Assembly: GCA_032719365.1 (NCBI GenBank)
Contig: CM064863.1
Location: 18,485,137 to 18,549,136, forward strand
Source: Prinsepia uniflora
Lineage: Eukaryota; Streptophyta; Magnoliopsida; Rosales; Rosaceae
Reading direction: 5' to 3'
DNA: 64,000 nt
Shown here: piece by piece, positions 34,654-47,024 of the stretch
Position numbering within the stretch: the stretch's first letter is position 1
Layout of the letters: every line of letters begins with the position of its first letter
Notes under the pieces: model-generated
Seen by the model: only the letters and a program-made list of their open reading frames with translations
Told to the model about the DNA's origin: nothing
The model's database searches: none
Position numbers and translations under genes: made by a program

Positions 34654-35094
34654 TCGCGCGTGGGGGCGCGTGTGAGCGTATTTTTAGGTGGGACCAGGAC
34701 TATTTTAAGGGTTTCGACGATCCGAATCCAATGGCGGTGGTTTCGGGTCAATCGGAGATCGTTAAGTTGGTCAAATCAAGATTTTTTATCTCGGGAAACA
34801 TGTACGGGACACGTTGACTTTTCCGGGAAATTTTAGGGTTCTTAATATGGACTTGTATAGGTTAGTAGTAACCTTTGGGTATGATTTGGACAGGTCATGA
34901 TGACCCGGAGAGGTCGGATTAGCCCGAGAAGGCTTATGGCACGCATATCGAGGCGGCATCGTTGGACGGTCTGTGAGTGGACTTTGGTTTTATAAATTCT
35001 ATGCATGCTTAAATGTTTTATATGGATTATGATTGTGATTGTATGATGTTGATTTGATTGTTGGAAAATTGTACGGTTTCACGTATTTCGAGGC

Positions 35095-35118
35095 GATTTA
35101 CGTGCCTGCACGTAAATC
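35095..35118. repeat. Perfect ACGTG hairpin in S3
   Basis: GATTTACGTG (35095-35104), loop CCTG, CACGTAAATC (35109-35118): ten paired bases. S1 has the same hairpin at 21237-21260 with one change that is a wobble pair in RNA. Confidence 0.9.
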
Positions 35119-35221
35119 GAGGTTTTTCTAGTTTTGCACGGGTTTTCCATGTTTATGGTCTTGGATATAATATGATGAAATGGTTTTGAAATTGGAAAGA
35201 TGAACTCGGGCTTGAGGCCCA

Positions 35222-35552
35222 ATTATTTTGGAAACCTAGGACTTGGAGTCCATTTGGGTTAATGAAATCGGGCTGGGGGCCCAGTTGTTTATGAAATCGG
35301 GCTGAGACCCATTTGAGTGATATTATCGGGTCAGGGGCCCAGTTGTTTATGAAATCGGGCTGAGACCCATTTGAGTGATATTATCGGGCCAGGGGCCCAG
35401 TTGGTTTATATAGTCGGGTCGTGGGCCCAGTGGTTTACAAATCGGGCCGTGGGCCCAGTGGTTCATAAAATCGGGCATGAGGCCCAGTTGGATTATAATG
35501 GTAATTTCGGGTCAGGGACCCTATGTTTAATAATTGTGATTTCGGGTCAGGG
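35222..35552. repeat. Array of GGGCN-NNN-NGCCC hairpins in S3
   Basis: About ten short palindromes with arms such as GGGCT/AGCCC-like, GGGCC/GGCCC, GGGTC/GACCC and GGACT/AGTCC recur every 25-40 bases. They are the S3 counterpart of 21345-21541 in S1, but arms are more varied. Confidence 0.8.
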
Positions 35553-35683
35553 ACCCTAAATGGAATTATGTTGTTTTATGGAAATTTCGGGCAGGGCCCA
35601 TTGTAATGTTGTGATAAAAGGAATAAATAAAACTGTTTTCCATATACCATCTTGATACAAGGATATATGATGGTCTCCTCCAG

Positions 35684-35920
35684 GTGTCTGGGACACTGGG
35701 GAAGTCACGGTGCATTGCCTGCGAGGGGTCATTATACGGAGCAGCCGGACCGTATGATGACTCAGGAGCAGGATTGCTATGATTGACGTCAGGGACGTCA
35801 GACATCGGGGATGTCAGATATATGGACCCGGTGAGACCCAGGACAGCACGCGTTGCTTAATACCGTGAGATATGACGTCAGGGACGTCAAGCGTCTGGGA
35901 CGCTAAGCATCAGGGATGCT
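35684..35920. repeat. Cluster of perfect triloop palindromes in S3
   Basis: GTGTC-tgg-GACAC (35684-35696), TGACGTC-agg-GACGTCA (35784-35800 and again 35873-35889), GACATC-ggg-GATGTC (35801-35815), AGCGTC-tgg-GACGCT (35890-35904) and AGCATC-agg-GATGCT (35906-35920). The last is GGCATC/GATGCC in S1 and S4, a paired change. Confidence 0.92.
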
Positions 35921-38179
35921 GGTGATGGTAATGGTAAATATGGATTAATGAATCTATAAAATGGCTTATCGGTTGGATATGTGTTATATGGTAAAAATGG
36001 ATTATTGGTTATGAAATGGTATGTCGGGTCGGGGACCCTAAATGGTTTTGGATTTATGGATTTATATTTATGGCTTTGGCCGGTGGCCCACATGGTTTTA
36101 ATATGTCTGGTGGTGGTATTCCACAGTTTTGGGCTGAGTTCCCACACTTGGTTTTAAGTTAACGGTTTTTGGGCTAAGGCCCTAATGGCTCGGTTGAGCA
36201 AACGTTTTGGTTACTGGTTTTCGTGGCATGCATACGTTTTTATTGGAGGGCATAAATGTCTTATAAATGTATTTGATTAACTTACTGATTTTTGTCCACT
36301 CACAGCTTTTGGTTTTAATGCCCTTCAGGTTGATTACGGATGCGATTGCAGCAGAGACTGGGACATTGCACTCCTCCTCCATCGATCCTTGCGCACTCTG
36401 GAAGCCCCGTTGGGCAGTGACTCTTGGTTATCCCTTGTCTGACACCCCTTGTTGGACGGGAGCAGGGCACATTCTGTGGTAATCCCAGGGGGATTGGGAT
36501 GGGTCCTGTCATCATAGGCATTTCCGGGCCACACCACTATCACTGGGACTTCCAAACCTGTCCAAATTACATTAGAGGGTCACTAACCTTTTCATTAACC
36601 TCCTATCAAAGCCCTGTAATTTTTCCAAATTTTTAACTATTTTTAAACTCGATTCAAAACCTTCGGACGTCCCAAACAATATAGAAACGATATCCGATTT
36701 CCTCGAAACTAGTGCTAAAATGTTTGTTACATCGAATAGATTAAAAGTCATGTTGGAAGTTTCCCCAAAATACCCTCCACGCGCCGTTTGAACCCCCTAC
36801 GCATGAAACCCATGAGCCAGGTACTATTCATCTTCCTCCTCAGATCAACCCGGTCTGAACCGGTTCTGCAAATCCGATCCAGCCCTGAACCGGCGTTCGC
36901 GGTTTCTGTTCAATCCGGCCTATTTTCTATCCCTTTTAATCCCATTAAGTTTGTCCATTCATTTCTAATTGATTCCAATAATCAAAACCTGAAATTAAAA
37001 GCTTAAACTTACCTCCCATTGCGAAGAACTGGACCCTGTTTTTCCCTCTCGGTTTTCTTGCTTCTCAGGCAACCGTTGGCCATGGTTTCCAGCCCATTCG
37101 ACCCCTGGAATCTCAAGGAGAAAAGTCCAATCATCAAAGATGATCAACACTCCCTATAACCAAACATACCATTTTTGAATTGAAAAGGACATTTCACGAC
37201 ATCTTACCCCTCTGTCCTCGTCGTGCATCACCGTGGCCCTTACTGGTCTTCCCTAACCTCCCTAGTCAGCTTCGATGAACAACCGATCACCATGGAATCA
37301 CGTTTAAAGGGCTTGGTTTCTCACTCGTCTCCCCCTGTCCTCTGTTTATCACAGTTGCCTCACGGTTTCAAAGTCACTGCCAGCCACCGTCCATGGTGGT
37401 CACACCACTACGTTCAACTCAAACTCTCAATTTTCCACTCTCAAGATCAGTTGTGGAAGGAATTAACCATGGAAGGAAAACTCACACACTGAACCTCTGT
37501 CTCTGTTTGTTCACGGGTCAAAGGGAAAACACAGAAGATGAATGATAATGAAGGGAGACAATGATGATTAAGAATGATGATGGAGGATTAACGGGAAACA
37601 TGGACCATAATTTAGGGTCCTCAAAACATGGGATGAGTGACACTTGTCACTCATCCAAGTGTCCATAATCATCGGTCACTGTTCACTATTTTAATATTAT
37701 TTTAATCGAAATCTCGGGACGTAAGTTTAACCAATCTCAATCCCGTGACCATAACTTTCTTGTTCGATGTCCGATTTTGGCGTGCCGCCTGTCTATGAAT
37801 TCGTATCGACTCGATCTTTGTAACGGTCCTTGACCCTTTTCCATTGGACCTCCCGGGTCAAAAGTCAACATTTGGCTACTTTTCAACCAAATTACCAAAA
37901 TACCCCTCGACTTCCGAACGTCATAACGTCTTCCTCGAATGTCGAAATCGGACGTGCCACCTGTCTATGAACTCGTGACTTCTCGAACTACGTCACAGTC
38001 ATCGGTCAAAGTCCATTTGACCGTCCGAACTAAAAGTCAATATTTTGCCCACGCTTAAGGGCAAAACAATCATTTTGCACATTTCGTCCAATTTCACTCA
38101 ACTAATCCCAAATTAGTCATTCTAAATCATAATTAATTAATATTTAATCCCGATATTCTGGACTGGTCGTTACGACAAC

Positions 38180-41100
38180 TGTCATCAAGACTATCATCAC
38201 ATCTCTGCCAAGCGGACCAGCTCCTACCAAGGTCAACACATTTCCAACTCGTACCCGCGGTACCTCGAACATCGCACCAGCTGACTCTCACAGCTCAGTC
38301 ATTACCAATCGAATCACTCTAACTACCAATCACATCAATCTTAATTCCTTCTCGAGTCAAGCGTACCTCGTACCAACACCTTAGTACATCGTGAGAGTCT
38401 GCCATCAACAGACACAAATCTTACCTCGCATACCAATTCTCAAGACGACCTCTACCAGCTTCGATACTCCTATTCATTAAAATCCGTTTAACGGTCCATA
38501 CTACTCTCGTCAGCGATCCGCGCCGACCTCACCGGAGTCACAACGTACTCGTTCACACCACTAACTCAACCAATCATCTCACAGGTGGTTCCACTACCCA
38601 CCAACACCATCAACCTGTGGAATCACCATCCACGTCCCACACTACCTCTCTGCAACTAGATCCTATCACCTACCTGTTAAACCGAGATCACACATCTCAT
38701 TACCAGGGTCCCACCAGTCACTCATGGCTCTGAGCATCCAGCTCACATCACCACTGAATTCTGCCATAACCTATCAGATCACTCGGGATCACCCTGATCC
38801 AGTCCACATCTCAACCAGTCGATCACGTCGAAATTACTCTGATTCAGCAAAACAACCAACAACATACCTCGGCACTTAGCCGATCACCAACACTTCTACC
38901 TGAACATCACGATGCACGTCCAATCACCTCGGAAGGGTTCTGATTACTAATACAACCACGAATATCTAGCTCAGCTACATGCACCAATCACCCCCAACAT
39001 CAATCACGGTACATACCACCAAAACATCACAATACATCTTCAAGCATTTCCAATGTCATACCACGACCCTCCACTCACATCGGCATTCGCCGATCACTCA
39101 AACACTCATAACATCCTGATGTGTCCTCCATCCAGCATCATGTAATTCTGGGGCACATAGAACATCCTCGTATGCAGACTGATTACCACCTTACTACAAG
39201 CCCATCACGCTTCACTTTTGAAGTCCACTAGACCAATCCTTTACTAGATCAATCAACACTCCAGACCCAACACTTGTTCTGAAGAATACCAACTCAAGTC
39301 TATTTCGAGTCTCCCGACCATCACCCAAAACATCTAATCACATCTCACTTACAGGTACAAGGCAGACCCAGCACCAGATCAAATACCCATACGTATACAA
39401 GACAGACCACACTCGTCCTGCACAAATCCAACATATCCAGCCTCTATCTTGTCATCCTACCAACATGTCCCAGTTCTGTCTTGTATACGATTTTCCTGAT
39501 CCACAATATCTCTTTCGTGAGCCAAAAGCGATCCAATCCCGATCTACTCACTCATAAGTGGATCCCATTTACTGTCTCACTACTTCACCTTCACTTCCCA
39601 CAAATGATCAGACCACCGCATTGGATCAAATCGATCAAGAATACCTCACATCTAAAGACATGTCTAGATTGTGGGTTTTCTTCAATTAACTCATATCAAT
39701 CAGTTATCATTTGTCCTTCTCATCTGTCCTTCTCATCATTCTTTCATCGCCATACCACAGAACTCACAAAGTTCCACAACCGTGACACCACAATTCATCC
39801 TACCTTAATCCAACTTAACACAATCCTAAGATGGCGTCACCAAGTGCTCTCTACTCCTGAACACATCCACACGTGTACACGATTAAGGAGGGTCACAATT
39901 CCTGAAGTTCATTCAATGAGTCTCCCAAATCGACTCCAGAGTATCCATCACTCAACAATCAACACCAACTCGGATTTAACACAACATCTCATCACTCAAC
40001 CACAGCATCTCCTGATTCCAAGATTCCAACCATGTGGAAGTATATCCCTCTTTCCAACCATGGGACTTCATCCCCAAAAAGTATACCACCACCGGACCAA
40101 CCGTCCAAACGTCAACTCCTCTACTGGTCTTAGGAAAATCCACAACTCACCCGGACAACTGTCTCATCCGTAAACAATCCAACTCACTGATCAACTCACT
40201 TGTCAGTTATCACCGTTTATGGACATCCAAAGGAGGTCAATCATTACTCCTTCTGCTTATCGCGTCTCAACCTTTCCGAGGTTCTACTTCAAGCATCACT
40301 AACGTACGAGTCACCAACTCTAGGTATCCTCAATCAACAATCACTGCCCTCAGACTCCTCAGGCACTATCCTCGAAGTCGTCAATCACCAATCTCGGGGA
40401 ATCACCAAGTACTAGCCTTGGTATCACCACATGCCAATCTTGGCATCACCACATGCCAACCTTGGCATCACCAAATGCCAACCTCGGCATATACTGACAT
40501 ATTCCAACACATTTGACATTTCCAACATATCAGGATGAGTTCACGAAAAACCAACCTCACGAATGGTCAAACCCGACCATACCAGCTCCACCGCACTTCC
40601 GCTGCGCTACTCTGATCAAACTAACGGTGTCCTGACCGTTCATACTGAAGATTGATCTGCCTATGGTCATCACATATCCCAGCTCATGGCACATCATCTC
40701 CGATCTAAGGTTCACAGTACACTACTCCCGAATTATCCCTCATACTGAGCCAAAACCCTTGATCTATGCTCGGGTCGGGGAAACTGACCTCCCTCGTATT
40801 CCACAACTCTAAGCAACACAACGTTCCACGGTCTTACTAGACTCGATCAGAGTCATCCACTAAGCCATCCGCTACCTCGGCTGTGCCCAGTAGCACCATC
40901 TCCAATTCGACCGAAAGTTGGCCCAAGCCACAACAACTAACTAATCACAAACCCCAACTCACGTTTTCCAAACTAAGCACTTTCACTGGGGTTTCTCACT
41001 AAGGTACTCACATTGACCAAACCAGCCATCCCAACGGGGCCCTCAAATCATCATCATCACTCAGGTTATCAAAACCCACAGCATCCACTAGCTTACAACA

Positions 41101-41733
41101 ACCTCACCACTCGGGTCGTCACACCCGGCTAAGAACATCACTTAACGTAATATCTACACATAAACGTCAAGCTGTAACCATCGCTAGGGGGAATCCCTCA
41201 AATCCTAAAAGTAGGTTCCTTTATCACCGTAACTCGAGGCATCCAGCTACTCATAGTCGCTCAAGTCGAATCTCGAACGATCTGACCAAGTGGTCACCAG
41301 TCTATACTATCGTCATTCAATCGCCCTCCGGCCCAATAGGCCGCCGTCAACCGGCCCCACATGCCGACCAGCCAACCATCGACCGTATCTCTCACTTCTA
41401 ACTCAATAATTACCATCTGGGTTAACCACTCTGATAAACATCCGACCATAAGGTCCAACTATCGAGCATATCTAGCGCCAAGCACACTATCCTTTCCAGC
41501 CCAAAGCCGACAGGTATCTTACCACACACCACGTATCGGGCGACCAATATTCCGTCGCTAAGAATCTCGCCACTAGCTATCGTACTAACACTCGCGTGTC
41601 CAGGTTGATGACAGGTTGTTCCACGTTGAGACATCACATCCACAACAGCATCACAACACCCAAGTCGACGAATCCAACTACTCTGGAAGCCAAAACCTCG
41701 CATAGAGCGTACAAATCCAGCTATGATACTAAT
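38180..41733 (-). other. Internal region of LARD copy 2 (main part)
   Basis: With 31769-31940 this makes up the 3.7-kb core. It is CA/TC-rich on the plus strand, like the core of copy 1. The longest open stretch (39481-40173, plus strand) has no recognisable domain. No retroelement protein motif was found. Confidence 0.8.
41716..41730 (-). other. Degraded primer-binding site of LARD copy 2
   Basis: On the minus strand AGTATCATAGCTGG follows three bases after the LTR end, versus the consensus TGGTATCAGAGC. At least two core positions have mutated. Confidence 0.7.
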
Positions 41734-44700
41734 TGACACGACCCACCCACAATCCCCTGGGATTAAGGGATAAGTCATGCTCCCGTCTAATTCACGTGCG
41801 ACACGAAGGCTAAATACTCGTTCAACCCCCGTGGGACACACAAACTAGACAAGGGATACCTAGGTCACGTACCAAAAATCAAACTAGAGTTCGCAGCAAC
41901 ACTGTGGGTCGCGTGTGTGATGTCTCCGTCACTCTCACAACAGCTCGCACCGCATCAACCTGGAGGGTATCGAAAATATAAAAAAACTGTGAGTGGAAAA
42001 AAAATATATACGTTTAGAAAACAATTTATAAGAAAAGACATTCATACCCTCCACGCAAAACCAATGCAAGCATTCGAAACCCATTTCTTAAAACCATTTC
42101 ATTTCCAAAATAATAGAATCGTTTACGAAACACCAGAAATCATTTCTTTACTCAAGTCCGTTTCTCAATTCAGGGTCTCAGCCCAAATCATAAATCAACA
42201 TCAAAGTACGGGAACTTAGCCCAAAATCATAAATCGACATCAAGTACGGGAATTCAGCCCCAAAATCCACATATCCAAAACATCCGGGCCACCACCCAAA
42301 ACATCTGAAAACCACAAGAAAATCAATAGAAAATCAAGTTAATCAATCTGCTGGATCTCAAACACCGAGTCTTTAAACTCAAAACACATGTGCATCAGGC
42401 CTCCCCGAGATATCAACGAGTCATTAAACTCAAAACCACATATTAGGCCTTCCAACAAGTCTTTAAATTCAAAACAACATATCATGCCTTCCTGGGCTAT
42501 CAACGAGTCTTTAAACTCAAAACACAATCAATAGGTCTCAGGGGATATTATCAATCAAGGGCCCTCCCCTGTCATCAATCAATCGGATCTTTAAACCCAA
42601 AACTAGATCCAACAATAACAACATGTTTTTAAACCCAAAACCAATAGCAATGGGTCTTTAAACCCAAAACCAAGTGAAATTCATAGGAAATCCAGAGATC
42701 CATCGAAATCCAAAGTCCAAAACCAAATCTGAAATCATCATTAAAATCCTAATTTCAAATCCATAAATCACATGCGAATCGAAATCCGAAATCATTAGAA
42801 ACTGGGCCTCATGCCCGACATTACTTTTCCAAAATCAATTTCAAACCTTGAAATCAAATCATAAATCAAATCCCAAAATCGAAGCATCAAAACCATTATC
42901 AAATCACAATGCAAGACAGAATCTCGTAAAACATGCAAATACGTCAAATATCTTGAAATACGTGTAAAATCGTAAATCACAAATATCATAATCACATTCA
43001 TAGAAATCACGTATAGAAAACATACAAAAACATTTATGCATGCATCATAAGTTAGAAAGCAAAGTCCACTCACAGATCATTCACGTTGTTGCCTCGATAC
43101 GCATGGCATATGCCGTTTCCGACAAATCCACTATCATCGGACTTCCCGAACCTGTCCAAATCACATACTAAGGTTACTAACTACTTCATCTTTCCTCTAC
43201 TAAGTCCCCGTAATTTTCTCGAATTTTTAACCTAGCCTTTAAACCTTCGGACATCCCGAAACATATCGAGACGATGTTTGATCGACTCGAAACTAGTCTC
43301 AAAATGTTCGTTACATCGAATAATTTAAAAGTCGTGTTGAACACTTCCCCATCAGAGGTGCCACGCGCCCACACGTGCCACCCAAAGGGGCTGCGCGTGG
43401 GAGCCACGCGCCTACTGTTCATCTCCTTCAACCTCTGGTCGAACCCGGTCTAAACCGGTTCGAACCAGCCCGGTCCAACCGAACCGACAAGGGTGGTTCG
43501 ACCCCATATTTCCTTCATTTTCGATCCTTTTTTTTATTCTAATTAGTCCTATAGTTTTTACTCATCGCCTACAATTGTTTTAAACCCTAAAAACATGAAT
43601 TGAAACTTGGAACTCACCTCCCAAATCGAAGGAGAAACCGTGCACTGATCGTCGTCCAGTTGCCGTGATTTCGACCACCTCCTCCCCTCATTTTGATCCC
43701 AATCGATCTCTAGAACCCCTGTCAACACATTCCAATCATCATGGCCTCACAACAACCACGAAACATGAACTTACCATTTTTGAATTTCCACGCACCAAGT
43801 CACGGGTTCCACGACCACCGTCCACGGCAGGCCTCGAAACCAGTCTCTATCCATTCCTAGAAACCTCCTGGACCTCCTCCTAGCCACCAATTCGATCATC
43901 AAGCCTCACAAGACCAGTTGCCATTTTGAAGGGAAATAGGGCACTTCACGGGAATGATCACCTACCGCCGTCGTCGTGCCTCGCTGTGGCCACCAGTATC
44001 ATTGTCCCGACTCCCTTTCACTTTGTCCTTCATACCTCATGGACAAATGATGAGGATTGAAAGGGTATGTAGGGGTCAAGGCTCACTGTCTCTGTTCTTC
44101 ACGGTCAAAACCGTGTGACAATTGCAACATTTTTTTTAAATAATCGTGAAGCGGTGAGAGATGTTTCCACAGCCATCTAGAGAGGGCCAGGTGTCCCAAT
44201 CTCTATGGAAACCAATCCTAAGGCAAGCCAAGTGTCATCTGCTCACTGGCACAAATCTCCAGGCAACAAAAGGACCAAAATGCCCTTTGTCGCACAAATT
44301 ACCATTTTTCCCCTAGCGTGTTTAGACCAATATCCGAGTCGTCCGAAGTCCGATGATAGCGTGCCGTATGTCGTTATACTCAGGGGATCGAGAGCTACGT
44401 AACGGTCCTCAAATTACATGAAAAATAATTGTTGTATAAAAAGTCAACAATTTGCCCTTTTCATCCAAATTACCAAAATACCCCCGAACTTCCGAACCCC
44501 ATAACTTCTTCCTCGAATGTCGGAATCGGACATGTCACCTGTCTATGACCTCGTGACATCCTAAACTACGTCACAGACATCAACCAAAGTCTGTTTTACC
44601 ATCTGAACTAAAAGTCAACGTTTCGCCCATTCTAAGGGCAAAACCGTCATTTCGCACCGTCCGTCCCAAAATACCTAACTAATCACCGATTAATTCCACT

Positions 44701-44752
44701 AATCCGTCATTAATCACTAATCTAATCTCAAACTCCTGGATGGATCTTTATA
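41734..44752 (-). repeat. Upstream (5') LTR of LARD copy 2
   Basis: A 3019-bp partner of 28755-31768. The bracket survives well here: CTGTGAGTGGAA (41987-41998) and GTCCACTCACAG (43064-43075). The element start (plus-strand end at 44752) reads TATAAAG on the minus strand rather than TGTAAC. Confidence 0.93.
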
Positions 44753-44757
44753 CCAAC

Positions 44758-45656
44758 CGCCCCTCCCACTGCCTCCTTCATCACAAACGATCATGCCCAC
44801 CTGACCGACTTGCTAGAACACCACCGAGCCACGTACACTACTCGGTGGAAACTGCCTTTCCAGGATCTGGGCCACTCATCAAATATCGAGCCCTCATCTC
44901 GCGAACGCTCACCGAGAGACCCCTGGTCGCCTTGCTCACCCAGCACACCGAGTCACCATCTCAGGCGACCAACCAGGGTACCTCCACCGAGCCACCTTAT
45001 TAGAACCGCCGACCACACGCCACTCCCCTCGTATGGTCGAGATGACTTCGATGGACTCTCTCGCCAAAGGACTTTGGGTACTACAGGCATACTTCCCACC
45101 GAGTCTAGAAGAATGAGACAAGTTCTCGACCGAGAAATTCCATCTCAGTCAAGAACTTGGGGGACTTCTATTGACACCATATTTGACCAGACTCACTGAA
45201 CCGTATACCTAAAGCCTGAGCGCCAAACATGGCCCAAGCCCATGTCCTCATATAGCCCCAACAATGCTCCTAAGACGGGATAATACGTGGAAGCACCTCC
45301 ACCCTTGATCTTCATAACACATGTCAGTATGTAAATCGAGGAATATTTGTCCCACATCGAAACTATGAGAATTGAACATCTCACTCACCCATACATAAAG
45401 GATACAAATTTCCCAATAAAAGGTAACAAATATTTACTATTCACTATTACTCTGTCAAACTTACCATTTACCGTTTCCTCCTACGAACAAAGTTACTAAC
45501 TTGATCGTCGAAGAACCTTAAACTAGCACCACACTGGTGTCCGTACTAACGGAAAACCCACCACTTCCCTAGTTAACAGGTTACAAGGAAGGACAAGCGT
45601 CATTTGGTGGTTAGACGACGAGTGATCGACCGTTGAAACATTTCTTGCTTCAACAT
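44758..45656 (+). mobile_element. Tat-type remnant: 3' internal end and LTR
   Basis: Purine-rich GAACTTGGGGGACTT (45151-45165) directly before CTATTGACACCATATTTGACC mirrors the polypurine tract and LTR start of the Tat elements at 10325 and 58904. The LTR continues past ACTAGCACCACACTGGTGTCC to about 45656. The upstream part, starting at 44758, is Pro/Arg/Thr-rich in translation and non-coding. LARD copy 2 inserted into it. Confidence 0.65.
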
Positions 45657-46972
45657 TAGGTATTATTATTTTTAATTTATTTATTTAATTAAATACCAGT
45701 TATTTCAACTTTGATAAAAAAAAATAATAATAATAACCACAAATTTTTTTGAGAACTAAACTGATCCATTAATCTCAAAATTGTCTTAAGTTTTTTTAAA
45801 TGATTTAGCAAAAATTAACGTAAGCTACATAAATTTCCTAGATTTCACAACCTTGGTTTTTGCTTGTGGCCATTTGTATGGTTTTGGTTGTGATCCATCA
45901 TTTAACAGATGAGAATTGACTCTTTCTATTCCTAGTTGGATAGTAATCAAGATTTTTTATGACAAAATATATTTGATGAAATTTTTTTGACAAATGTGGG
46001 CCATAGGATTTGATTTTTTATTTTTGAATATTTTTTTCTTTTTTTTAAAAAAAATTGTAAAATTAACACAATCAAAACATCGTGAAATTGTTAAATTGAA
46101 TAAAATATCATATTTAGTAGGAGGATCCTATTTTTTTGTATAAAAATATTTAAAAAAGGGTTATGCAAATTAAAACAAACGGATCAGCATGGGAAGTCAG
46201 TAACACATTCCAAATCAAAATTAGGTGTTTCTACTATTTATCTTCTTAATGTATTTTAATCAATATCTCTTCTATCCAAAAAAACATTTGGAAAGAAAAA
46301 AAAAATGAAAAGTATGAAAAAAGTAAAAAGAAAATTAAAATGAATGTTAGGAGAAATTTTAGAAGAAATTTAGAATATACATATTATAAGACATTTTGAA
46401 AAGCAAAAAAAAATAAATAGGTTAATTTATCTGTGACTATCGAGTATAAATAAATGCTCAAAATTTGAAAATGAATATAAATTGATAAATTACTCATTAA
46501 TATCCATACAAATTAACAAATTACCCATTTAACCATCATTAACCCCTAACATGGCCTTCCTGAAGTATCATATCCAGTAATCATTATGGTGTGAAATTAA
46601 TTTCTGTGAAAAGGGTGCATAGAGCTTGGGCCTTAAACTCTTTATGCACCATGCTGCCAATGGGCCATAAGCTATGGACAACAAAAAGATGAATTGAAAG
46701 CCTAATGCCCTGGCTTGATGAATAAAAAACCAAACCACAAAGTCCATATCCCAGATTTTCTAGAAAATTGATATTATCAAAAAATTGATTGATCAAATCA
46801 TAAAATAGTGGTGTGTGTGTGAGAGAGTGTGGTTGCCAATATGCCATGGCTGCCTCTGTTTGTGCAATAATAATAAATAGGCATGTGGAGGCCATTATAA
46901 ATTAATATAGGAGGAGGCAGGAGGCTGAAGACCCAATCATCTTTCTGACATTTCTCCTCTTATCTATGCCCA
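45657..46972. other. AT-rich spacer, no gene seen
   Basis: Long A and T runs and TAAA-type words; no open frame with a domain, RNA gene or complete mobile element was recognised. Confidence 0.55.
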
Positions 46973-47024
46973 GAAATAATATTATTATTCCTTCACATGA
47001 AATAATATTATTATTCCTTCACAT
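46973..47024. repeat. 26-bp direct tandem repeat, two copies
   Basis: Two adjacent copies (46973-46998 and 46999-47024) of a unit beginning GAAATAATATTATTATTCC. Confidence 0.95.

Larger units (their letters stand above)
34971..36305. repeat. Bracketed module of S3
   Basis: CTGTGAGTGGAC (34971-34982) and GTCCACTCACAG (36294-36305) are perfect reverse complements, 1.3 kb apart. Near each edge lie TTATAAA/GCATGC-type motifs, so the two flanks of the module resemble each other in inverse order. Confidence 0.85.
33381..36511 (+). mobile_element. Solo LTR S3, inverted within S4
   Basis: This 3131-bp LTR begins TGTAACGACCCGTCC and ends GGGTCCTGTCA, with TCATA at 33376-33380 and 36512-36516 as perfect target duplication. 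It is the same family as S4 but in the opposite orientation, so the combined locus is a 6-kb imperfect palindrome with S3 at its centre. It has the head dyad (33558-33579), a cluster of TTGAC motifs (34546-34653), a CGCG cluster (34654-34676) and the most complete hairpin arrays. Confidence 0.97.
31941..38174 (-). mobile_element. Solo LTR S4, itself split by S3
   Basis: A minus-strand LTR of the S1/S3 family occupies 31941-33380 and 36517-38174 (about 3.1 kb in total). ACAAC at 31936-31940 and at 38175-38179 is its target duplication within the LARD copy 2 internal region. The start has mutated from TGTAACG to CGTAACG. Near its end (plus-strand 31947-31968) lies a run of 22 C. It contains the GGCATC-cca-GATGCC and AGCGTC-cta-GACGCT hairpins near 32460-32490. 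Confidence 0.93.
28755..44752 (-). mobile_element. LARD-like LTR element copy 2, with nested solo LTRs
   Basis: LTRs of about 3.0 kb (28755-31768 and 41734-44752) flank 3.7 kb of own internal DNA, interrupted at 31941 by 6.2 kb of nested LTRs. CCAAC at 28750-28754 and 44753-44757 is a perfect target duplication. The element reads on the minus strand: downstream LTR 28755-31768 has a polypurine tract at its edge, and the upstream LTR 41734-44752 is followed by a degraded primer-binding site. No gag or pol was found. The polypurine tract and LTR start closely match LARD copy 1, so the two are related families. It is older than copy 1: the LTRs differ more and the upstream LTR start has decayed from TGTAAC to TATAAA. 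Confidence 0.93.

Noticed and set aside
39481..40173. 230-residue open frame in the LARD copy 2 core
   Set aside because: Same compositional bias, no recognisable domain, and no counterpart seen in the core of copy 1.
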